This document shows positions 7,795-13,237 of a stretch of 13,237 bases of DNA, one piece after another. Source of the stretch: Rubrobacter sp. (GTDB lineage: Bacteria; Actinomycetota; Rubrobacteria; Rubrobacterales; Rubrobacteraceae); assembly GCA_013815485.1 (NCBI GenBank), contig JACDGB010000015.1, positions 1 through 13,237 on the forward strand, given 5' to 3'. Within the stretch, counting starts at the first letter, position 1. Each line of letters starts with the position of its first letter. Position numbers and translations under genes: made by a program. The notes under the pieces are model-generated. The model had not been told where the DNA came from and searched no databases. It saw only the letters and a program-made list of their open reading frames with translations.

Positions 7795-9126
7795 TTGGAG
7801 AACGTCGGCGGAGAGGAACAGGGGAGGACGGCTTCGATCCGGCAGGTGGCGGCGGCTAGTTTGCTCGGCACGACCATCGAGTGGTACGACTTCTTCATCT
7901 ACGTCACGGCGGCGTCGTTCGTGTTCAATCAGCTCTTCTTCCCGAGCTACGCGCCGCTCGTTGGGACCCTACTCGCCCTCTCGACCAACGCCGTCGGTTT
8001 CGTGGCCCGCCCCATCGGAGGAGCGGTATTCGGGCACTTCGGAGACAAGATAGGGCGCAAGTCCATGCTCATCGCCACGCTGCTTTTGATGGGACTCGCC
8101 ACGTTCGCCATCGGGCTGTTGCCGACGGAGAACCAGATCGGGATCGCCGCCCCCATCCTCCTCGTCGCGCTGCGCTTCTTGCAGGGACTCGGGCTCGGCG
8201 GCGAGTGGGGCGGGGCGGTCTTGATGGCCGTCGAGCACGCGCCCGAGGGACGGCGCGGCTTCTACGGCAGCTTCCCGCAGATGGGGATTCCGGCGGGCGT
8301 GATCCTCTCCTCCATCGTCTTCCTGTTTGTCACCTCGCTCCCCGAGGAGCAGTTCCTTGCCTGGGGATGGCGGGTTCCGTTCTTGCTCTCCATCTTGCTC
8401 GTCGCGGTGGGTCTCTTCATCCGGCTGCGAATCCTGGAGAGCCCGGCTTTCCAGAGGCTCAGGGAGGCCGGCGGGGCCGTCGCGGTGCCCATCGTCGAGG
8501 TATTCAGAAACAACCTCAAGCAACTATTCGTGGTAGCGGGAGCATATCTGGCCCAGAACGTGACGTTTTACATCCTGATCTCCTTCACCCTCACCTACGG
8601 CGAGGAGACCTTGAAGCTCCCGCGCAACCTGATGATAAGCATTATCATAATCTCCAGTATCGCAAGCTTCCTGATGATGCCCCTCTTCGCCGCGCTCTCT
8701 GACCGCGTCGGACGCAAGCTGATGCTCCTGACGGGAGCGGCAGGCATGGGCACGTTATGCTTCGTGATGTTCCCGCTGCTCGACACTAAAAACTACGCCT
8801 TGATGCTCGGCGGACATCTCCTGCTAACCGTGTTCCAGAGCATGAACCTCGGTCCCATAGCGGCGTTCTTCGTCGAGCAGTTCGATACCCGCGTGCGCTA
8901 CACCGGCGCGACGATGGGCTACCAGCTCGGCACCGTCGCCGCCGGCGGGCTCGCCCCCATTATCGCGACCGCCATTCTCCAGCAGACTGGAAGCTCCATC
9001 TTCATCGCCTTGTACATGGCGGTCGTAGCCCTGATCTCCTTCATCGCCATCTCCGCCGGTAGGGAGACGTACCAGAGAGACCTCGACGCGGATTCATCGA
9101 GCGAAAGTGCCCCCGCCCCCGGATAG
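7795..9126 (+). CDS. MFS transporter, metabolite:H+ symporter (MHS) type, copy 2
   Basis: The product is a 443-residue, 12-helix MHS-type MFS protein, a clear paralogue of the one at 3511. It aligns without gaps for the first 90 residues with 63 identities, including IEWYDFF, GDKIGRK (83-89) and GGEWGGAVLMAVE. The second half is less similar (for example QNVTFYILISFTLTY against ENGTFYIITAFVLTY), which is where substrate preference could have changed. The start is TTG at 7795, with GGGAGG at 7783-7788; the matching TTG and N-terminal ME-x-VGGE of copy 1 support it. It ends 10 bp before the crotonase gene and is probably co-transcribed with it. Proton-coupled uptake of a short-chain carboxylate is the likely role, inferred from neighbours. 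It may serve a different acid from copy 1. Confidence 0.9.
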   Translation: MENVGGEEQGRTASIRQVAAASLLGTTIEWYDFFIYVTAASFVFNQLFFPSYAPLVGTLLALSTNAVGFVARPIGGAVFGHFGDKIGRKSMLIATLLLMGLATFAIGLLPTENQIGIAAPILLVALRFLQGLGLGGEWGGAVLMAVEHAPEGRRGFYGSFPQMGIPAGVILSSIVFLFVTSLPEEQFLAWGWRVPFLLSILLVAVGLFIRLRILESPAFQRLREAGGAVAVPIVEVFRNNLKQLFVVAGAYLAQNVTFYILISFTLTYGEETLKLPRNLMISIIIISSIASFLMMPLFAALSDRVGRKLMLLTGAAGMGTLCFVMFPLLDTKNYALMLGGHLLLTVFQSMNLGPIAAFFVEQFDTRVRYTGATMGYQLGTVAAGGLAPIIATAILQQTGSSIFIALYMAVVALISFIAISAGRETYQRDLDADSSSESAPAPG

Positions 9127-9136
9127 AAGGAGAATC

Positions 9137-9928
9137 GTGTACGAAGCGGTCCTTTTCGAGAAAGCGGATAGCGTCGCCACCATCGCCCTGAACCGCCCGG
9201 AGAGGCTGAACGCCTTCGACGGCGGGTTGCACCGGGACCTCCACGCCGCCCTGGACGAAGCCGCTTCGGACGATGACGTTCGCTGCGTCGTGTTGCGGGG
9301 CGAGGGCCGGGGTTTCTCCGCTGGCGCGGACCTGCGGGGAGAAGACCTCGTGCGCGAGAACGGAGTGCCGCCCGACCTCGGAGAGTACCTGCGCCGCACG
9401 TTCGCGCCATCGGTGGAGAGGATCTCCGCGATGGACAAGCCGATCATCGCCTCTTTGCATGGCCCGGTCTACGGAGCGGGGCTCGGGCTTGCGCTCGCCT
9501 GCGACCTTCGCATCGCCGCGGAGAGCGCGAAGTTCTCCGTCGCTTTCGTGAAGATAGGGTTAATGCCCGACGCGGGCGTGACGTACTATCTGCCCCGCGT
9601 CATCGGGTTGGGACGGGCGATGGAGATGAGCCTGCTCGGCGACGCCGTGAACGCTGAAGAGGCGTTGAGCATCGGGCTCGTCAATCGGGTCGTCCCCGAC
9701 GAGAAGCTGGGGGAAGAGACTACGGCGCGCGCGGATCGTCTGGCGAACATGCCGACGCGGGCGTTGGCCGGGACCCGGCGCGCTATGTGCGCCAGCTTCG
9801 AGGGTGATCTACGATCAGCCCTCGAACGCGAGGCGGAGGGACAGTCCACCCTCGGGTATACGGCTGACCACGGGGAGGGCGTCGCGGCTTTCTTCGAGAA
9901 GCGTGAGCCGCGCTTCACCGGGCACTAA
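9137..9928 (+). CDS. Enoyl-CoA hydratase/isomerase family protein, PaaG-like
   Basis: The product is a 263-residue cytoplasmic crotonase-fold protein acting on CoA thioesters. The oxyanion-hole segments are GFSAGADL (59-66) and HGPVYGAGLG (108-117). The two Glu residues of classical enoyl-CoA hydratases are absent: the first position is Gly in GAGLGLALACD, and the second falls in SVAFVKIG. Instead there is Asp145 in MPDAGVTYYLPR, the position of the catalytic Asp in PaaG-type epoxyphenylacetyl-CoA isomerases and related enzymes. An isomerase role is therefore likelier than simple hydration; the true substrate is unknown. I chose GTG at 9137 because AGAAGGAG lies just before it and the product then begins with the usual YEAVLFEK strand. 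An in-frame start at 9107 would overlap the transporter gene and add a basic tail. The 10-bp gap suggests one transcript with MHS copy 2. Confidence 0.88.
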   Translation: MYEAVLFEKADSVATIALNRPERLNAFDGGLHRDLHAALDEAASDDDVRCVVLRGEGRGFSAGADLRGEDLVRENGVPPDLGEYLRRTFAPSVERISAMDKPIIASLHGPVYGAGLGLALACDLRIAAESAKFSVAFVKIGLMPDAGVTYYLPRVIGLGRAMEMSLLGDAVNAEEALSIGLVNRVVPDEKLGEETTARADRLANMPTRALAGTRRAMCASFEGDLRSALEREAEGQSTLGYTADHGEGVAAFFEKREPRFTGH

Positions 9929-9939
9929 AGGTTTACCGG

Positions 9940-10062
9940 ATGCCACTGGACGACCAGCCAAACCAGCATGAGAGGAAAACAGGTGACGCAGGCCCCGATC
10001 CTGGCTCCAGGCCGCTGTCAGGCGAGGCCATGACGGAGTTTCTCGGGACGAAGTGCCGCTGA
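9940..10062 (+). CDS. Possible 40-residue small protein overlapping the GNAT start
   Basis: An ATG at 9940, 8 nt after an AAAGG site (9927-9931), opens a 40-codon frame ending in a TGA at 10060-10062. It overlaps the GTG of the acetyltransferase gene by 10 nt, so it could couple its translation. The peptide is very hydrophilic (begins MPLDDQPNQH) with no recognisable domain. It may equally be a chance ORF in the 124-bp gap. Confidence 0.22.
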   Translation: MPLDDQPNQHERKTGDAGPDPGSRPLSGEAMTEFLGTKCR

Positions 10063-10679
10063 CGGTAGTGGGAGGTTCGGGCGTCGGGAGGCCGATTATA
10101 CGGCTCGCCACGACAGACGACGCCGCGGAAGTCTCGGCCATCTACGCTCCGGCGGTGAACGGCTCGATCATCTCGTTCGAGACCGAACCGCCTACCGAAG
10201 ACGAGATGCGCCGTCGCATCGTGACTACGCTGGAACGCTTCCCCTGGCTGGTCCTCGAACGCGGGGGACGAGTGTCGGGTTACGCCTACGCCGCCGAGCA
10301 TCACTCGCGGGCCGCCTACCAGTGGTGCGTTGACGTGTCCGCCTACGTCCATGAGGACGAGCGGCGCGCGGGCGTTGGCCGCGCCCTGTACCGGTCCCTG
10401 GTCTCCATTCTCGTCATGCAAGGCTTCTACAACGCATACGCTGGCATCGCGCTCCCCAACCCGGCAAGCGTCGGCCTGCACGAGTCCTTCGGATTCCGGC
10501 CCGTCGGGGTGTACCGCGAAGCCGGCTACAAGCTCGGCGCGTGGCACGACGTGGGATGGTGGCAGCTAGCGTTGCGGGAAAGGGACAACGCTCCTGAGCC
10601 TCCCGTCAACCTCCCGGCGGTCATGGAATACGATGGGTTGAAAGCGGCGTTGGCGAGTGGTGTGACGCCAGACGGCTAG
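10053..10679 (+). CDS. GNAT N-acetyltransferase, phosphinothricin acetyltransferase (Bar/PAT)-like
   Basis: The product is a 208-residue cytoplasmic acetyltransferase that uses acetyl-CoA. The acetyl-CoA pyrophosphate loop is RRAGVGRA (104-111). The surrounding sequence follows the PAT subfamily: IYAPAVNGSIISFETEPPT near the N-terminus, VSAYVHEDERR before the loop, and GFRPVGVYREAGYKLGAWHDVGWWQL after it. Enzymes of this group acetylate phosphinothricin, methionine sulfoximine or other small amines; the physiological substrate is unknown. The start is uncertain. GTG at 10053 has only a weak upstream site, while a good GGGAGG at 10086-10091 stands before an ATT-ATA pair, exactly where the family's usual N-terminal Ile-Ile-Arg-Leu begins. 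A rare non-standard start, or loss of an original ATG, is possible. Its TAG overlaps the TAG of the convergent gene. Confidence 0.85.
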   Translation: MPLTVVGGSGVGRPIIRLATTDDAAEVSAIYAPAVNGSIISFETEPPTEDEMRRRIVTTLERFPWLVLERGGRVSGYAYAAEHHSRAAYQWCVDVSAYVHEDERRAGVGRALYRSLVSILVMQGFYNAYAGIALPNPASVGLHESFGFRPVGVYREAGYKLGAWHDVGWWQLALRERDNAPEPPVNLPAVMEYDGLKAALASGVTPDG

Positions 10680-11143
10680 CTTTCCTGCTCCCGGCCTTCG
10701 AGTTGCGGGCCGGCGCGGCGGGGGAGCGCGTAGAACAGCGACCCTTCGCGGCCCTCGACCATGAGGTGTCCTCCGGAGGCGAGCTCCGAGAGCATCCGAT
10801 CCGCCTCCCGCACCGTCAGCGAGGTCTCCATCACCGCCTCGGCGGGCGTGATGTTGCCGCCGTTCTCCCGGATGGCTGAGAGAAGCTCCCGCTCAGTCTT
10901 GAGCTTCGGGGAGATGGATGTCTGCTTCTTCTGTTGGAGCTTCGAGATCCCCAGGGCCAGCAGAACGAGCGCGGGAAACATGAAGACGAAGACCGGCACG
11001 AGCACTCCCGAGGTGATGCCGATGGACACCCCGAAGCCCGCGAAGGCCAGAGTCAGAGCCAGCAGCACGTAAGGACCGCTGTTCGAGTCTTCCTCCGGGT
11101 GCTGGATCTCCCGATGCTCGCCGCTTCTCTCCAGATCGCTCAA
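10676..11143 (-). CDS. Two-TM protein with C-terminal winged-helix-like domain
   Basis: The product is a 155-residue protein of no family I can name. Residues 1-23 are hydrophilic. Two hydrophobic segments follow (about 25-43 and 46-66). After a Lys-rich stretch (KLQQKKQ), residues 82-141 look like a winged helix: KTERELLSAIRENGG, then an ITPAEAVMETSLTVREADRML helix-turn-helix region, then a LMVEGREGSLFYAL beta wing. This layout suggests a membrane-anchored regulator or sensor with a cytoplasmic DNA-binding-like domain; function is inferred. The start is TTG at 11143 on the minus strand, with GGAGGAG just upstream. The overlapping ATG frame at 11162 gives no hydrophobic segments and is rejected. 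It is divergent from hsdM with a 132-bp gap, and its TAG shares the bases CTAG (10676-10679) with the GNAT stop. Confidence 0.72.
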   Translation of the reverse strand: MSDLERSGEHREIQHPEEDSNSGPYVLLALTLAFAGFGVSIGITSGVLVPVFVFMFPALVLLALGISKLQQKKQTSISPKLKTERELLSAIRENGGNITPAEAVMETSLTVREADRMLSELASGGHLMVEGREGSLFYALPRRAGPQLEGREQES

Positions 11144-11165
11144 AGCTCCTCCGATTCATCATCCT

Positions 11166-11191
11166 CCGGCTAGCGGGATAATTCTAGCCGG
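11166..11191. repeat. Perfect 8-bp inverted repeat in the divergent region beside hsdM
   Basis: CCGGCTAG at 11166-11173 and CTAGCCGG at 11184-11191 are perfect reverse complements with a 10-nt AT-richer centre (cgggataatt). The repeat sits directly upstream of the ribosome site of the minus-strand gene and about 85 bp upstream of hsdM. That is an operator-like position rather than a terminator position. No protein is known to bind it. Confidence 0.45.
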
Positions 11192-11194
11192 GAT

Positions 11195-11214
11195 CACGCT
11201 CCGGTGAGAGCGTG
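11195..11214. repeat. Second inverted repeat in the divergent region
   Basis: CACGCTC at 11195-11201 and GAGCGTG at 11208-11214 are perfect reverse complements with a 6-nt loop, starting only 4 bp after the previous repeat. Two adjacent dyads in a 132-bp divergent gap suggest regulator sites; a role as an mRNA hairpin in the hsdM leader is also possible. Confidence 0.4.
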
Positions 11215-11275
11215 TCGGCTGGTATCATGGCGGGCGTTCGGGGATTCGTGATGGTGCGTCCGTTTTGGAGGGGCA

Positions 11276-13237
11276 GTGAAAAGAGATGATGCCAGTCGGC
11301 CACGGGGTAGCATTGACCTCGCTTCGGTAAGCGTGCCCCGCGAGGCGAGAAATCACGCCGATTTCATCTGGTCGGTCGCGGATCTGTTGCGCGGCGACTA
11401 CAAGAGGAGCGAGTACGGCAAGGTGATACTGCCCCTGACCGTGCTGCGCCGCCTGGATGGGGTCCTGGCCCCGACGAAGGATCGGGTACTTGAAAAGCGC
11501 CGGGGGCTACCGGAGACGCTATCCAACATAGCCCCGATCCTCAACCGTATCACCGGCGTGCAGTTCAACAATACCTCTTCCCTGGACCTGCGACGGGTGC
11601 TCGATGACCCAGCGAACGCCGCCGACCAGTTGCGCCAGTACATCGCCGGATTCTCCGGGAATGCGCGGGAAGTCTTCGAGAAATTCGACCTGGACGCCCA
11701 GATCACACGCCTCGACGCCTCGAACCTTCTCTACCTGACGCTTGGCAAGTTCGTAGATATAGACCTCGGGCCGGAGAACGTCTCGAATACGGAGATGGGC
11801 TACATCTACGAGGAGCTAATCCGCAAGTTCTCGGAGTTGTCGAACGAGACCGCGGGGGAGCATTTCACGCCGCGCGAGGTAGTCGAGTTGATGGTGAACC
11901 TCCTGTTTATCGAGGACGATGACCTCTTGAGCAAGCCGGGCACGGTCAAGACGATGCTCGACCCGGCGTGCGGCACGGGTGGAATGCTCTCCGTCTCCGA
12001 GCAGTACCTGCGCGGCCGCAACCCGGATGCCCGCCTCGAAGTCTACGGGCAGGAACTCAACCCCGAAACCTACGCCGTGTGCCGCTCGGACATGATGCTC
12101 AAGGACCCGGCGAACGTCGCCCACATCGTCCAGGGCAACTCGTTCTCCCACGACGGGCACGCGGGGGAGAGGTTCGACTACCTGCTCGCCAACCCGCCCT
12201 TCGGCGTGGAGTGGAAGAAGGTCCGCGACGGCGTGGACGACGAGCACGAGCGGCAAGGGTTCGCCGGGAGGTTCGGGGCCGGTCTGCCGCGCATCAACGA
12301 CGGCTCCTTCCTGTTCTTGCAGCACATGATCTCCAAGATGAAGCCCGTCGAGAAAGGCGGCTCGCGCGTCGCCATCGTCTTCAACGGATCTCCGCTCTTC
12401 ACTGGGGCCGCTGGTTCGGGGGAGTCGGAGATACGGCGTTGGATCCTCGAACACGACTGGCTCGAAGCCGTCGTCGCCCTCCCCGACCAGATCTTCTACA
12501 ACACCGGCATCTCCACCTACTTCTGGATCGTCACCAACCGCAAATCCCCCAAGCGCCGCGGCAAAGTCCAACTCATTGACGCCCGCGGCTCGTGGGAGAA
12601 GATGCGAAAGTCCCTCGGCGAGAAACGCAAGCGGATAAGCGCAGAGCAGATAGCCGACATCGTGCATCTCTACGGAGACTTCACGCAGAACGAGCGCGTC
12701 AAGATCCTGCCGAATGAGTCCTTCGGCGCGATGCGAATAACCGTCGAGCGTCCCCTCCGCCTGCGATGGGAGATAACCGAAGAGACCCTCGCCGCCGTTT
12801 CCTCGGAGCGAAAGCTCTCGAAGATGGACGGCGAGCAGCGCGAACTCCTCGTCTCCGCCCTCGCCGAAGACGCCGGTCTCTCGGGCACGGATCGGGAATC
12901 CCTCGCCGTGAAGCTCGCCCCGGTCTTCGCGCGCTTCGGCCTGACCCGCGCCCAGGAGAACGCCGTCTGGGATGCGCTCGCCGTCCGCTACCCCGAAGCC
13001 CCGGTCATCACCGACCGCAGAGGCGATCCCCTGCCCGACCCCGAGCTGCGCGACCACGAGAACGTCCTGCTCCCCGCAGGATCAGTCGCCTACGAGGCCG
13101 ATCCCACCGCCCGACTGAAGTCGCCCGCGTGCCGCGCCGCGATCCGGGACTACATGGACAAGGAGGTGCTGCCCTACGTCCCCGACGCCTGGGTGGACCA
13201 CGACAAAACGAAGGTCGGGTACGAAATTCCGCTCACG
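11276..13237 (+). CDS. hsdM: Type I restriction-modification methyltransferase subunit HsdM (3' end outside window)
   Basis: The frame is open for 654 codons and runs off the window. HsdM is the N6-adenine methyltransferase subunit of type I systems and works with HsdS, and with HsdR for restriction. The N-terminal helical HsdM domain begins FIWSVADLLRGDYKRSEYGK. The AdoMet motif DPACGTGG is at residues 229-236 and the catalytic NPPF at 306-309. The usual MKPVEKGGSRVAIV and ALPDQIFYNTGISTYFW segments follow. A long C-terminal extension (about residue 480 onward) leads to VGYEIPLT at the edge, which in long HsdM proteins precedes the last segment. I chose GTG at 11276 because GGAGG at 11267-11271 precedes it; the in-frame GTG at 11333 would remove 19 non-conserved residues. 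hsdS and hsdR, if present, would lie downstream beyond the window. No frameshift or missing motif is visible. Confidence 0.95.
   Translation, partial: MKRDDASRPRGSIDLASVSVPREARNHADFIWSVADLLRGDYKRSEYGKVILPLTVLRRLDGVLAPTKDRVLEKRRGLPETLSNIAPILNRITGVQFNNTSSLDLRRVLDDPANAADQLRQYIAGFSGNAREVFEKFDLDAQITRLDASNLLYLTLGKFVDIDLGPENVSNTEMGYIYEELIRKFSELSNETAGEHFTPREVVELMVNLLFIEDDDLLSKPGTVKTMLDPACGTGGMLSVSEQYLRGRNPDARLEVYGQELNPETYAVCRSDMMLKDPANVAHIVQGNSFSHDGHAGERFDYLLANPPFGVEWKKVRDGVDDEHERQGFAGRFGAGLPRINDGSFLFLQHMISKMKPVEKGGSRVAIVFNGSPLFTGAAGSGESEIRRWILEHDWLEAVVALPDQIFYNTGISTYFWIVTNRKSPKRRGKVQLIDARGSWEKMRKSLGEKRKRISAEQIADIVHLYGDFTQNERVKILPNESFGAMRITVERPLRLRWEITEETLAAVSSERKLSKMDGEQRELLVSALAEDAGLSGTDRESLAVKLAPVFARFGLTRAQENAVWDALAVRYPEAPVITDRRGDPLPDPELRDHENVLLPAGSVAYEADPTARLKSPACRAAIRDYMDKEVLPYVPDAWVDHDKTKVGYEIPLT

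Noticed and set aside
9933..10547. A 204-residue minus-strand frame opposite the GNAT gene
   Set aside because: The plus strand encodes a clear Bar/PAT-like acetyltransferase; the antisense translation has no domain.
11816..13057. A 413-residue open frame on the minus strand inside hsdM
   Set aside because: It mirrors hsdM codons, has no recognisable domain, and hsdM motifs on the plus strand are intact.

Overview
This is a GC-rich bacterial window, most likely from a high-GC actinobacterium. The clues are strong G+C bias at third codon positions, heavy use of GTG and TTG starts, and purine-rich GGAGG ribosome sites. The AGG and ATA codon use and the gene content would suit a Rubrobacter-like lineage, but that placement is only inference. 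No rRNA, tRNA, CRISPR array or insertion sequence is visible.

Layout. Positions 1-179 hold the end of an unidentified membrane protein. A two-domain chromate transporter (chrA, 435-1754) follows and ends in a terminator-like hairpin. Next is a secreted alpha/beta hydrolase gene (1970-3406) that resembles 3-hydroxybutyrate-oligomer hydrolases and tannase-type esterases. It is broken by three one-base gaps and has a good upstream promoter candidate and a 22-codon leader ORF. A co-directional block follows: MHS-type MFS transporter (3511-4869), D-3-hydroxybutyrate dehydrogenase (4928-5710), acetoacetyl-CoA synthetase (5729-7708), a second paralogous MHS-type transporter (7795-9126), a PaaG-like crotonase (9137-9928) and a Bar/PAT-type GNAT acetyltransferase (10053-10679). 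On the minus strand, converging on the GNAT gene, is a small two-TM protein with a C-terminal winged-helix-like domain (10676-11143). The window closes with the start and most of a type I restriction-modification methyltransferase, hsdM (11276 to the window end).

How the genes fit together. The central block reads as a ketone-body or PHB-monomer utilisation locus. 3-Hydroxybutyrate and/or acetoacetate would be taken up by one or both MHS transporters. Bdh would oxidise 3-hydroxybutyrate to acetoacetate, and AacS would activate acetoacetate to acetoacetyl-CoA for thiolysis. The crotonase could act on a related CoA ester. The upstream exported hydrolase would be the natural first step, releasing monomer from oligomers outside the cell. 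If its frameshifts are real, this organism has lost oligomer breakdown but kept monomer use.

The last 2.6 kb is a different module: a membrane-anchored putative regulator divergent from hsdM, with two perfect inverted repeats between them. I did not find a clearly novel defence or mobile system. The points most worth checking are the broken hydrolase with its coupled leader ORF, the duplicated transporter bracketing bdh-aacS, and the intergenic palindromes beside hsdM.
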